This document shows positions 22,293-32,165 of a stretch of 64,000 nt of DNA, in pieces. A program made the position numbers and the translations under genes. The notes under the pieces are model-generated. The model ran no database searches. It saw nothing but the letters and a program-made list of their open reading frames with translations, and had not been told where the DNA came from. Every line of letters begins with the position of its first letter. Position 1 is the stretch's first letter. Source of the DNA: Fasciola hepatica (Eukaryota; Platyhelminthes; Trematoda; Plagiorchiida; Fasciolidae); NCBI GenBank assembly GCA_948099385.1, contig CANUEZ040000140.1:2790001-2854000 (forward strand). Reading direction: 5' to 3'.

Positions 22293-22862
22293 GTTTGTTG
22301 AGTGGATGCTGGATCTAGTGACTCGTATTCGGATGTTTTGACATTTCTGCGCATGAATATCGGCCCGGCAGTCGACAGCCAATTTGATAATGATTCGCTG
22401 GACGTCCATTTACGGAGGTATGAGAAGAGACTCTCGTGCAGCGTAGCATTGGTGGCCGTGCACAATAACAATCGAATACAATGAAGAGCATCGAGGAGGA
22501 CTTTCCCACTGGGAAATTTCCAGATTTCTGAATTTGAAGGCTAAGGTGATTGTTCTCCATGGAGTACCCTTCAGTCTCTCCGCTTGACGATTATACGGCG
22601 TGGTTCTACTGGTCGCTATGTCTTTTTCATCAAGGAAGTGGCTCAATTCTTCTCACATGAACGATGACCCGCGGTCGGTGTGAATGTAAGATGGCATGCG
22701 GAACAATGAAAACAGTTGGCAGTGACAGTTAATAACCACAGACGTGGATGTGTTCGAACAAGTGAATGCGGAAGAAAAGCGGGAATACTTAGTTTTTTAA
22801 AATTTTATGAGACTATCTCTTACTAGAGGATGAGTCGGCCCCATGAATATCTGATATCATGG
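22293..22862 (-). pseudogene. Ty3/gypsy integrase core, distal segment
   Basis: After the RTE insertion the integrase resumes near 22862 and reads KYSRFSSAFTC, VVINCHCQLFSLFRMPSYI, HTDRGSSFM (second catalytic aspartate), SHFLDEKDIATSRTTPYN, the RQAERL part that should hold the glutamate, and ATNATLHESLFSYL, until the SINE interrupts it at 22292. Stops and frameshifts are present. Confidence 0.75.
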
Positions 22863-24425
22863 CTGACTATGCGCGGCGGTTAGAAGCGAGTTCGATGCAG
22901 ATCGTGATCCAGTTTTTCTTCCATTGGCGGCCACCATAGACTGACCGTTAGCCTAGGCGCTCTACATCCTTCTCGACAGTGCTGATACAAGTTTATGCGG
23001 GTCAAGGAGGAGGCCTTGGGGCATGCGGGTAGATGTATTCTGAAGCACGCACGAACAAGAACGTGGTCGGTGTCGTTTACGTTTCCCGTCACTGCGCCGT
23101 GGTACGCTCGACAGTCTTCTACAGAGAAAGCCCAACGAGACCTCGCTAGGATATGGTCGATTTGATGCGAAGTGCGACCGTCGTTGGAGTACCATGTCAG
23201 TAAGTGCCTTTTAAGGTGCTGAAAGCGTGTGCTGCAAACGACCATTCTGTTAGAGTCGGTCAAACTGACCAGGCGGTCACCATTCTTACAGCGTTGACCA
23301 AGGCCAAATTTTCCGAGGACGTCCCGCGTTGATGAGTCCGAAGGACCTGTGCGAGCGTTTCAGTCTCCGGCGGTGGACAAAATGTCACTTTTCTGGACCC
23401 GACTGGTTACCTCTTGGAGGCTGTTGTAGAATTCATTCTTAGTCTCGTTGTCGGCCGCGTTGGTCGGAGCATAGACCTATTCTCCTAGAACTTTTATGCA
23501 CCGATTTCCGGGTTTGGGTATGCGGAATTATGAGAGACGGACTGTGTCGATATTTTATTTGTGTAGTGTCCTCGTTGTGAGGCTTTGGCTGCCCACGTCT
23601 AGTAATGTCCGTACATTCCAGCAAGCTATATAAACTTGCTTCCTACAGTTGAGTATTCCAGCTTGTTGTCTTGACACCTGGACCGCTGGAGCACGAGGCG
23701 CGTCGCTTGCCGGGGACGCCGTAGCATGATCAGAGTGGATGTTTACAAAACTATTCATATAAATTCACGGGAATATGGTACGAGTCGGTGTCCCCAGCAC
23801 CGCTCGGGACTGTTGTACTACTCGGTCGCCCATTCCGTAGTAGGAAGTAAGTTGATGGTACCTCATCCGGCCCTTTTGTTCGAGGATGCACCTCTGGCCT
23901 TTGCATACCCAAGTGCAGATTGCAAGGCAGCAGGGTTGTCCCACATGAGCCGGTGGCCTGTTATGCGGGTCATTCGCCTCTTCCGGAATACCGGGTCGGG
24001 TAGGTTGGATAGTTTCTCTTTGAAGCCGTTGGATCAGTGGATCTCGTCCGCCCATTCAGGTGTATCTGTCATCGCATGCCGAACACCATATCGCCGAGGT
24101 TTTCAGACCTCGGTTACCCTCAACCTGGTTTCTCGTGCCTGTCGGGAGTTTACCGGGATGTGGCCGCTGATGCATGCTTCAACTTCGTGGAGCCACATGT
24201 TGGAGCTGGGTGAGTGGTGGAGACCAAGGAGATTGAGGCTGCCCCAAGGGACACGACAGTCAACCAACTTGGAGGCTCCACCCTTCTCAGATACCCCATA
24301 TACCCCGGGAATACTCATCAATGGTTGTGAGAAGACACTTGTTGTGTAAAACTGAGTGAAGTTGACCGTTGAAATCCATGCTGAGTTTTTGAAAAGGTTT
24401 TGTGGCACTGATTACTCGTCCCAGT
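22863..24425 (-). mobile_element. Fragment of a third RTE-type element: 5' region and endonuclease
   Basis: The minus strand carries, from about 24350 down, a 5' region similar to 62150-62745, then endonuclease motifs: VYIACWNVRTLLDVGSQ (near 23650), STRDVLGKFGLGQRC (near 23320), TDSNRMVVCSTRFQ and HLLTWYSNDGRTSHQIDHIL (23263-23100), and DHVLVRACFRIHL. The wording differs from RTE-A and RTE-B. Reverse transcriptase is missing, which is unusual because RTE copies normally lose their 5' end. The boundaries are inferred from where the gypsy integrase breaks and resumes. Confidence 0.75.
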
Positions 24426-24427
24426 GA

Positions 24428-26071
24428 TTACTTAAAGAATTGGGGTTTTAATTCCATGCATATTCGGCAGTTGGAGACCATTGGTTTTATTTCATCTGTG
24501 GAGAACGACAAGTTCCTTGAGCGAACAAAGTGGCGCGTTTTGGTGACGCCGGGATGACTTAGTGTACAATGGAGTTCGTGCAAGTTAGGGGCCGTCCATG
24601 ACGCAGTGTAACTTAGACAGGACAAGGCGTCCGCTGCCACATTCTCTTCTCCTCTAGAATACTGTGTTGATTCTTCAACGTTGAATTTTGCCGTTTGGTG
24701 TGGTTTATTAAACATGAATGTGACAGATTTTTGATCCGTAAGGAGCGTAAATTGAGATCCCACCAGATAATGTCTCCCTTTCCTAATGGCTTCCATGATG
24801 ACACAAGCTTCCTTTCCCGCCGCAGGATGATTTCGTTCATGGTCTGTTAGAGTTCCGGAGAAGAATGCAACCGGACGTCCATTTTGAATTAGAGTGGCGG
24901 CAATAGCAACATCTGATGCGTCTGTTTCCACGACGAAACGAAGAGTATCATCGACTGTAACGATCGTGGAATCCTCGATTTCTCTCTTAAGACCCCCAGA
25001 AGAATTGCAAACCTCGACCGGCGGAGGAAAATTTGTTGTTATTGATCATAGTATAGATCTTGTCGGAAAAGCGAGATATCCATTTTGAATAGAATGAAAA
25101 CAGTCCTACCACGCGTCGCTGAGATTTAAAATTTGTGGGCAGTACCAGGCTTCGAAGGGGTTGAAGATGGTCGGGATATGATCTAATGGATCCCGTGGAA
25201 GTCTCATATCCAAAGAGACATATCTGGCTGACGCCGATTATGCTCTTGTTTTCATTGTAGGTAAGGTTGTACTTTGTGAAAACCCGAAATAGTTTATTTA
25301 GCTTGTCGTCGTGTTCTTTGGTATTCCCACAGACAGTCAAATTTTCGACATATGTGAAAGTTGCTTTTAGTTTTTTGGTTTGAAAAATATTTTATCGACT
25401 ACTCGCTGGAGGTAGGCTACTTCGTTAGTCACTCCGAGCGGGATGCGACAGAATTAGTTGAGACCCCCAGATGCTTCGAAAGCCGTATAGGCCTTTTCCT
25501 CGTCTCTGATCAAGATCTGGCGATGAGCGCTTTTCAAATCCAGTGTGCTGAACAGTTACTTTGCGATCTCAACCATACTGTCGATCTTCGGCATGGGATA
25601 TGCGTCCAGACGGGTATATGGATTGGTGGTTTGGCTTTAATCAGTGACCATCCGTCTTTCGTTGTGTTCATTCGTAGTAATTAGGACCTGAGCCGGCTAA
25701 GGGGAATTGGATGGCTCGATGATCTGATCTCAGAAGCCTTTGGACTTCCGCTGAAATAAACGATTCGTCTGAGGTAGAATGACGTCGAGATTTAACAGCA
25801 ATCGGTCTGAAGTTAGCAGCGGAGTCAATAAATAAGGAAGGAGCTCATGTGTGAGCAGCAGTCAAGCCGCAGACTACCAGTATAGGTTTGCCACCTCGAA
25901 AAAGAATTTGCACAGCCTTATGAAGTCGGAGAAAGTCGTGACCCAAGAGAACGTCTGAGCAAAGATAAGAAAGAACGGAGAGTTTGATTCGAGAATGCCG
26001 CTAGTTCTTGTACTGCAGATTGACAGCGCAATGGCCGAGATTGTAACTAATTAGATTAGTGTTGGTCATTC
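24428..26071 (-). pseudogene. Ty3/gypsy protease remnant, reverse transcriptase, RNase H and integrase zinc finger
   Basis: Going down the minus strand: a decayed protease region; reverse transcriptase (FSTLDLKSAH at about 25550, a YVENLTVCG version of the catalytic box at 25350, LVLPTNFKSQRRVVGLFSFY); RNase H (ETDASDVAIAATLIQNG at 24930, DQKSVTFMFNKPHQ, GEENVAADALS); and the integrase H2C2 finger (HCTLSHPGVTKTRHFVRSR, CRICMELK) ending at 24428 where an RTE fragment interrupts. The catalytic aspartate of the RT box reads as glutamate and several frameshifts occur, so this copy is inactive. Confidence 0.85.
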
Positions 26072-27010
26072 TTATTTGGTTGCAAGAATGTTCCATTTTC
26101 CATTTGTATTTCTCGATAACCGAAGCCGCGATTTAACTTTCTGAGCTTCCAGTATCAGTGAGGCGTCGTTGACGACTACCTCAGTAGTGGCATCAACTAG
26201 ATATTGTGGTGCTGCTGCTACGGTGGTAGAGGATAGATGAGTCCAGGTGGCCGCAGAACACGCCTTTGATAAGGTTTTGGAGCGACAGACGTTTCGAAAA
26301 TGGCCTTTCTTACCACGGTTTTTGCATATGGTATCCCATGCTGGACACCTGAATCGGGGATAACGGTCAAGCCCACAAAAGTAGCATTTGGAATTTGAGG
26401 CTGAAGCTGGATATTGTTCTCGTTTTTCGGGAGAGTTTCGAGGTGAACTTACTCGGCCAGAATCTTTTATACAGGCGTCCAACGATGAATTTATTTGGTA
26501 CGACTGAGAATTTCTGAATGCCATGTCTAGCGAACGAGCCTGATCAAAAGCGGCCTTGCGCGCTAAGGGAATCGTTCTTCAACAGTCGCTGACGGATATT
26601 GGGCGATTGTAAGCCAGCTATAAAGGCATCTCGGATGGCGTAATCGATGTGCGTTTCGGCAGTGACAGCCTTGCAATTGTAGTCTTTCGTCGAAGAATTC
26701 AGCTTTTGCATATACTCATCCAAACTTTGACTTGGTTCTTGTTTGAAAGTAGCAAGGACGTGCCGAGAATAGATTTCACTCTGGTTTCACATATGTGACT
26801 TCGAGGGTCTCGATAGTGGAGTGGAAAGTAGTGCAATCAACTATATAGTCATAAACCGAGGGAGACAGTTGATCAGAGTGTCCATTTTGTTAGGCTGTAG
26901 ATCATCAATGGAGGTCAGAAACCTAGACAATGTTTTACACCAGTGAATCCAGTGTTTGGAGGCGTTAGGCGGACCAGGGTCGACTTCGAATCGTTCAGGG
27001 CACAGGATAA
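26072..27010 (-). pseudogene. Ty3/gypsy Gag region with a Cys-His finger
   Basis: Minus-strand fragments read ILCPERFEVDPGPPNASKHW, WIHWCKTLSRFLTSIDD, ATFKQEPSQSLDEYMQKL and DAFIAGLQSPNIRQRLL. A finger then has CYFCGLDRYPRFRCPAWD followed by CKNRGKKGHFRNVC (26386-26285). Frameshifts split the region. Gag would package the element RNA. The paired-finger wording resembles fluke and arthropod Ty3/gypsy Gags of the CsRn1 type. Confidence 0.8.
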
Positions 27011-27039
27011 GATTCATTGATTGTATTTGTCGAATAAAT

Positions 27040-27236
27040 TGTCATAGCACACTATTGATCCGGAGCGTCCGAGAGGGAGTGAGAAGATAGGAGCCCTAAA
27101 TATTAGGCTTTATTCGACAAATACATGCGGCATGATAGCTGAAATTCATAGAGAGCATGTGATGAATTAATGGAACAGAAAGGGCGTATGTAATACACAA
27201 CTGACGAGACAAGAAGTAATATACCACAAAGCTGTC
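27040..27236 (-). repeat. Candidate 5' LTR of the Ty3/gypsy element
   Basis: This is the partner of 21616-21795, with shared words listed there. On its right side the Jockey-like protein resumes within a few bases (NHVLFSASKT), which helps place the outer edge near 27236. Confidence 0.65.
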
Positions 27237-27240
27237 AAAA

Positions 27241-27712
27241 TCACGTTCTCTTCAGTGCTTCTAAAACATCTCTTTTCTTGGTTTTTCTCAAACGCCATTC
27301 CTTTCTTCCCTGATTAAATTCCGATTAGGCTCTTCTCACAACTCGATGCCTTTCCTAGGTCTCCCGATCGCCTCTTCTCCATCTTGGTCTTTATGCACAT
27401 GTTTTCTTGCTTCTCGTGCTGCGCGCAAGACGTGTTTCCTATTCCATATCAGACGTTTTTTCGAACCAGCCCACCTTCTTTCACTGTACGAAGCTCAAAT
27501 TCGTTCCACGCGTGAATATTGCTGTTATTTGTGGGGTGGAGCTTCGTCTTCTTTATTTCTTCTCGACTGGGTCCAACGCAAATCCGTTCGTCTGTTAGAT
27601 GACCCACTTTCAAAATCTCACTTGTAGTCTCTTGCTCATCGCCGAGCAGTTGTTTCATTGCCCCTATCCTACAGCTATTATTTTTGGTTTTGTTCCTTAG
27701 ACCTATTAGGAC
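27241..27712 (+). pseudogene. Jockey-like reverse transcriptase, segment 3 of 3
   Basis: The protein continues after the gypsy insertion with VLFSASKTSLFL, FLGLPIASSPSW, ASRAARKTCFLFHIRRFF, PAHLLSLYEAQIRSTREYCC and LDWVQRKSVRLLDDP, then LAHRRAVVSLPL. This is the thumb and C-terminal region that follows the YADD box in Jockey-like proteins, in the order expected from segments 1 and 2. Frameshifts are present. Confidence 0.8.
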
Positions 27713-27849
27713 CTTATGTGGTTCTTCGCCACTTCAAGTCTCAGAGCGTGGATGCCGGTTACCTCCAATACTGCAGTGGGCCTTCGTGGCCATGGGGTAA
27801 GTGCCCCTTCCACTGTACCCATGCGCAAGCATGTAATGAAGAAAAAGAG
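27713..27849 (+). mobile_element. SINE body, 5'-truncated
   Basis: It matches the body of the SINE at 22020-22292 in the + orientation: GTGGTTCTTCGCCA, GCAGTGGGCC, CTTCCACTGTA and GCAAGCATGTAATGAAGAAAAA. The tRNA-like head is missing. Confidence 0.7.
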
Positions 27850-28011
27850 TTTGACTCGGCTGTTCCTAAAACCTCTTTATTTTGAAAAGCGGAATCAACA
27901 AATTAGTTTTGACGTGAATGTCCCTTAGAGACTCCTCTTTCAGTATGTTTTCAATTTATGGGGTTTACCTATTTTACTGTAATTCACTTTGTATATAATA
28001 AAGAGAAAGAG
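27850..28011. other. Short unassigned spacer
   Basis: Nothing recognisable is seen here. Confidence 0.4.
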
Positions 28012-28699
28012 TTTTGCCTACCTCAGTCATCTGTGGCACAAGCGTAATTATCTTTCAAAGGTCGAGTGTACGCTGCGATGAGTAGATTCTTTCTTTTATA
28101 CGGCTCAGAAACATGCCCGTTAAAGGTAAAAGATTAGCAAAGACTGTCAGCGTTTTGGCACCGGTGTCTCCGTGCTATTGCTCGAATATATTAGGAACAC
28201 CGCACCAACAATGCTCAGATCAAGCGTAGGCTGTTGGAAAGCAGATGTCAGACACTGGAAGAAGTATTGAATCTAAACGGGTTGAGGTAGTTGGGGCAAG
28301 TGTTACGCCTGCCCACCGAGACTTCTTGGCGTATACTGTTCTCCGAGACAGGAGGTGGCTGGATGATGGGTTGAGGTGGTCAGTTTATGACCTGACAAAA
28401 CAGTATAAATCATTGACCAGTAGTCTCGGTCAAGTAGGGCATATCCGAATTTCTGGTTGGAGTCCACGGGATCTGCCTGCTGGATGGTTTTAGATGTTAT
28501 ATGGCATGGGTAGATGCTACGGCCAATGGTATAGTTGCATTCGAGTTTTTTCTCCGTGATTCCTGCATATTCCTTTGTTTGCTGCTCTTGTCAACTATAT
28601 GCTTCTATTCATTTTGCCCTCAGCTCGACGCTGCTACGAGGTAAGAACCGAAACCATGGCACAGAAATGCGACGTTGATGGTTGAATAAACTGACTAAC
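28012..28699 (+). pseudogene. RTE relic, C-terminal region and 3' end
   Basis: Decayed + strand sequence aligns with the last part of RTE-A: LRHLWHKR-like start, a CLRAIARI-type block near 28170, SSLGQVGHIRISGWSPRDLPAGW near 28420-28490, then a 3' untranslated region with the CACAGAAATGCGA and GGTTGAATAAACTGAC end. Stops are frequent. Confidence 0.75.
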
Positions 28700-29159
28700 T
28701 ATCCAGTAATTAAAATCTAGACCAGTTCCATTCGCTGAGCATACATTCACGGTAATGCCGGAAAACAAGCTGAAACCTACAATTCTTGAATAAGGGTACT
28801 GTTGATAATGTGTAGATAATATATTCAATGTTATTGGTACCAGTCCCTTTAACGACTTGATGCTCACTGAATCCAGTAGGTTGCATAAGGAGTTACGTTC
28901 TACGGTTATACATGGGGAGAAAGTAGTAAGCTGTTGTATAACACGAAACAGCATACGTATTTCGCGAGACGAAAGTTAGAACTCAGGTGGACCAAACACG
29001 TTGAAAAAGAATATCGAAAAAAGAACAACCAATGCACCCTGAATAATGGTTTTCGTCCCACTTGTGAGTGCGTTGACCAGCTTCTCCTTATTCGTTGGAA
29101 ACCCGAGCTTCCCACATGTATCGCACACCAGAGGCAGTCGTATTCCTGAACGTCCGAGC
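28700..29159. other. Unassigned stretch
   Basis: No gene or repeat is recognised. Confidence 0.45.
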
Positions 29160-29526
29160 AGCTTTTAACTCCGTTTACAGGGTAGCCCTTTGAGATTGTC
29201 TCGTTAAGGGTCTGACAGTTATGTCAAGATCATTCAATCGCCACACCTTGAGATACGAGACGGAGTGCGAGCGTATGGCTCATTGTCGCCTTACTTATCA
29301 GTTGGAAGTGATGTGCGTCCGTGGTGTCGACTCTCACCTTTCCTGTTTAATTTTGCAGAGAGTCAAATGAATGGGGACGTTGAGCTCCTATCTGGTGACA
29401 TACTTTTAGACTTAGACTATGCAGACGATGTCGTGCTGGCTTGCGATAACGTTACTGCAGCACAATGCGTTCTAAACAGCCTCGTATTGGCTGTCTCGCG
29501 GCGTGGAATGTACTCTTCATCCTCGA
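29160..29526 (+). pseudogene. RTE reverse transcriptase fragment
   Basis: Across two frames the segment reads AAFNSVYRVAL, a V-RPWCRLSPFLFNFAESQM version of the RQGCPLSPFLFNF motif, LDLDYADDVVLACD (catalytic YADD near 29420) and VLAVSRRGMYSSSSK, where a SINE interrupts it. It is a short internal fragment without its own ends. Confidence 0.8.
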
Positions 29527-29660
29527 AGATTTTTTTCGTTACGTGCTTGCGCATGAGTACAGTGAAAGGGGTATATACCACATAGCCACGAGGGCCCACT
29601 GCACTGTTGGGGATAATCGGTAACCGAACCCTGAGACTTGGAATGGCGAAGAACCACACA
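29527..29660 (-). mobile_element. SINE body, minus strand, inserted in the RTE fragment
   Basis: On the minus strand this matches the SINE body at 22020-22218, including GTGGTTCTTCGCCATTCCAAG, CCCCAACAGTGCAGTGGGCC and a short A-rich tail at 29530-29536. The tRNA-like head next to it (29667-29736) faces the opposite way. Confidence 0.75.
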
Positions 29661-29666
29661 TGGTCC

Positions 29667-29736
29667 CGGTGGTGGTCGAGTGGGTTAGAGCGTTTGATTA
29701 CCACCTCGGAGGTCCGAGGCTCGAATCCCCGCCACC
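29667..29736 (+). repeat. tRNA-like SINE head, + strand
   Basis: The 70-nt segment has a 7-bp acceptor-like pairing (GGTGGTG with CGCCACC), an A-box-like GTCGAGTGGGTTAGAG and a B-box-like GGCTCGAATCC, and ends in CCACCA. It is a SINE head rather than a working tRNA gene, since the D and T arms are imperfect. It is followed at once by a hammerhead-bearing repeat unit. Confidence 0.7.
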
Positions 29737-29761
29737 AGTATGTAAACGTGTGGACAAATTT

Positions 29762-29822
29762 CCCCGGAAGCACACGACCTGTTTCGCGGTTATTGCCGCT
29801 CATCAGGTATGCGTACCCGGTA
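29762..29822 (-). ncRNA. Hammerhead ribozyme 1 (type I)
   Basis: On the minus strand the catalytic core CTGATGAG (29799-29806) is followed by a stem II hairpin (GCGG, AATAA-type loop, CCGC), GAAA (29782-29785), a very short stem III (ACAGGT) and the cleavage triplet GTC ending at 29776. Stem I closes with six pairs, GCATAC (29807-29812) against GTGTGC (29770-29775), and CCGG can pair with CCGG further out. One base spoils the usually palindromic ACCGGT of stem III, so activity may depend on dimer formation. Short-stem-III type I hammerheads are known from schistosome SINE-like repeats, Penelope-like elements and retrozymes. Confidence 0.85.
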
Positions 29823-30037
29823 CTCCTCTGCCCACTCACCTTCATACTTGTACACTCCGATGTTTTATGTTCATTAGGATCTAATTTGAATCGTCTGGAG
29901 TGTGAATGGATACTCTTCATTGAAGAGCCCACAAAGGAATCACAACTGTGATTTCTCATAGTTATTCGTGTCTGGGTCACTGCTAACCCAACGAACAACG
30001 AGGCTGCATGTGCAAGCGCTCACATTGATAGCAAGTA

Positions 30038-30842
<805 letters not shown>

Positions 30843-30879
30843 AGGGCTGTTATCATCCTCATCGCATGTACAATTCAGG

Positions 30880-30947
30880 ATGACCGGATACCCACCATGG
30901 GGTCATAAATTTCTGAACCGTTTGTGCTTACGAGATTCCCATTCTCG
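30880..30947 (+). CDS. SLC37-like sugar-phosphate antiporter, exon 1
   Basis: The gene encodes a Major Facilitator protein of the SLC37 family (organophosphate:phosphate antiporters, whose members exchange glucose-6-phosphate or related sugar phosphates for phosphate across the endoplasmic reticulum membrane). Eight exons spanning 30880-54286 give the first 356 residues against roughly 500 in human SLC37A2, whose wording they follow throughout. Exon 1 encodes 22 residues from MTGYPPWGHKF to LRDSHS plus two bases of an arginine codon, matching the short cytosolic N-terminus with its FSRDS-like motif before helix 1. The donor is CG|GTACGA. The ATG was chosen because no other ATG lies in frame after the acceptor at 30844. 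Which paralogue (SLC37A1, A2 or A3) cannot be settled. Confidence 0.8.
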
Positions 30948-30997
30948 GTACGAAATACCATAATCTTCGGCACACGCTCATGCCTCTTATTCCACAG

Positions 30998-31149
30998 GAA
31001 TGCATTCTACATCTTTTTGCTCACGTTTCTATGTTATGCCTGCTACCATGCTTCGCGAAAGCCGATTAGTATAGTCAAAGGAGTGCTTCACACAGCCGAA
31101 TACAAACACGCAACTTCAAACACCCTTAGAAGAGGATGGGCTCCTTTCG
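30998..31149 (+). CDS. SLC37-like antiporter, exon 2 (transmembrane helix 1)
   Basis: After a 50-bp intron (30948-30997, GT...CCACAG) the exon completes the arginine codon and encodes residues 24-73: helix 1 (NAFYIFLLTFLCYACY), the family signature HASRKPISIVKG, a divergent lumenal loop, and GWAPF, matching the CSWAPF site of vertebrate SLC37A2. It ends in phase 1 at G|GTGAGA. Confidence 0.93.
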
Positions 31150-31192
31150 GTGAGATTCGTGCAAGATACCCGATCACTCGCTTGTGTTTTAG

Positions 31193-31271
31193 ACCAGGAA
31201 AATTGGAGCCAACTTATAGGTGGTCTGGAATACAGTTATCTGATCGTTTACGCAATATCAATGGTTTCGAG
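31193..31271 (+). CDS. SLC37-like antiporter, exon 3 (helix 2)
   Basis: The intron before it is 43 bp (31150-31192). The exon encodes DQENWSQLIGGLEYSYLIVY followed by AISMVS, matching the DKDNYKELLGG...FLIAYAIGMF stretch of human SLC37A2. It contains no ATG-started ORF and was found by extending the model from exons 2 and 4. Splice phases (1 in, 2 out) fit both neighbours. Confidence 0.9.
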
Positions 31272-31327
31272 GTAGGTCTGCCTTGCGTACTTCTCACATG
31301 GTTCTTAAAAATATGTCATCATTTCAG

Positions 31328-31463
31328 TGGTTACATTGCCGAACGGACTGACCTCCGTATGTTTCTGGCGGTTGGCATGTTCATAAGTGGTCTTATGAAT
31401 GTTGCTTTCGCTTGTGCCTACTATTTGGATATACATAGTTATACTTATTTCATGGTTGTGCAG
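31328..31463 (+). CDS. SLC37-like antiporter, exon 4 (helices 2-4)
   Basis: The intron before it is 56 bp (31272-31327). The exon encodes residues 100-145: GYIAERTDLRMFLAVGMFIS, the next helix, and YTYFMVVQ. GYIAER matches the conserved GVFGER loop after helix 2. It ends in phase 0 at CAG|GTAAAA. Confidence 0.93.
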
Positions 31464-31503
31464 GTAAAACGTGGCATTTTTCGCATAATGTATCTTTGTC
31501 TAG

Positions 31504-31580
31504 GTTCTCTCTGGAATATTTCAAGCTTCCGGATGGCCTGCTGTTGTTACACTAATGGGCAATTGGTGGGGTAAGCGCAG
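31504..31580 (+). CDS. SLC37-like antiporter, exon 5 (helix 4 to cytosolic loop)
   Basis: The intron before it is only 40 bp (31464-31503). The exon encodes VLSGIFQASGWPAVV and MGNWWGKR, matching CNGLVQTTGWPSVVTCVGNWFGKGKR. Two donors are possible (31571 and 31581); only GT at 31581 keeps the frame into exon 6. Confidence 0.93.
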
Positions 31581-31964
31581 GTAGGTGGTCTACACTTTAC
31601 CTATTTCTTTTCTTCGTGGTAATTTGTATGAAGGCCGAATCCTTGTTAAAACAGCTGGTGAACCAACTCACTTTCACTTAGTCCTAGAGGTTCTTTTATC
31701 CGTTAGGTATACCATCAATCAGTTAAGACCCGAAATGTTGTCTACAACTCGTACATGCAGTGCCGATTCGTTTACATGATCGTGAAGTGCATTTTCTTCA
31801 GCATTTGTCAAGACTCTGCTGTAGGATATGGAAACCAGGTCGTCCAGACTTATTTCGGTACACAAGTGGCTTTTCAGCGCTCTGGTTTCTGAACCGCGCT
31901 ACATCAGATGACCATACATTAGTTGTGCAAAATAAACAAACGGCAGTTTGCGCTACTATACCAT
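31581..31964. other. Start of intron 5
   Basis: No gene or repeat is recognised in this part of the 8.3-kb intron (31581-39868). Confidence 0.5.
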
Positions 31965-32165
31965 TTTCAGTATGGTTTCGGAATTAGGCCAAAATTTTTC
32001 GGAAATGCCATCCTATTGACTGTTTGAGACTTACACGTGGATGGTCTAAAGATCGATGTGTCAATCATCCTTACACATTTCACGTGGGTGGCTACAGCGT
32101 GCGCTCGTCGTCTGCACATCGCACCATAATGTGTGTCAACAATTACGCACGTGGACCCGACCTTG
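31965..32165 (+). repeat. Left arm of an inverted repeat around RTE-A copy 2
   Basis: It aligns in inverted orientation with 34008-34232 over about 200 bp. Shared words include TTCAGTATGGTTTCGG, GGAAATGCCATCCTATTG, GGCTACAGCGTGCGCTCGTC and GTCTGCACATCGCACCA. No further copy occurs in the window and no protein is evident. Confidence 0.8.

Larger units (their letters stand above)
21616..27236 (-). mobile_element. Ty3/gypsy LTR retrotransposon, CsRn1-like, decayed, with nested insertions
   Basis: Minus-strand order from 27236 downward: LTR, Gag with a Cys-His finger, protease remnant, reverse transcriptase, RNase H, integrase zinc finger, integrase core, LTR. Similar direct repeats bound it at both ends. 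The element sits inside a Jockey-like relic and has itself been invaded by an RTE fragment (about 22863-24425) and a SINE (22020-22292). The CsRn1-group assignment rests on recognition of the Gag and RT wording known from fluke elements and is an inference. Confidence 0.8.

Noticed and set aside
23328..23352. Hammerhead-like TGATGAGTCCGAAGGAC
   Set aside because: It has the classical stem II wording but no GAAA follows, and the minus strand codes for the STRDVLGKFGLG motif of an RTE endonuclease, which explains it.
23726..24349. 207-codon + strand ORF
   Set aside because: It lies over the 5' untranslated region of a minus-strand RTE fragment; its relative at 62.2-62.7 kb is not conserved as a protein.
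29667..29736. A functional tRNA gene
   Set aside because: The B box and acceptor pairing are good, but D and T arms are imperfect and the same head occurs in a dispersed SINE.
29417..29998. 193-codon minus-strand ORF containing YLMSGNNRETG
   Set aside because: This peptide is the translation of the hammerhead core and stem II, repeated wherever the ribozyme occurs; it is not a protein family.
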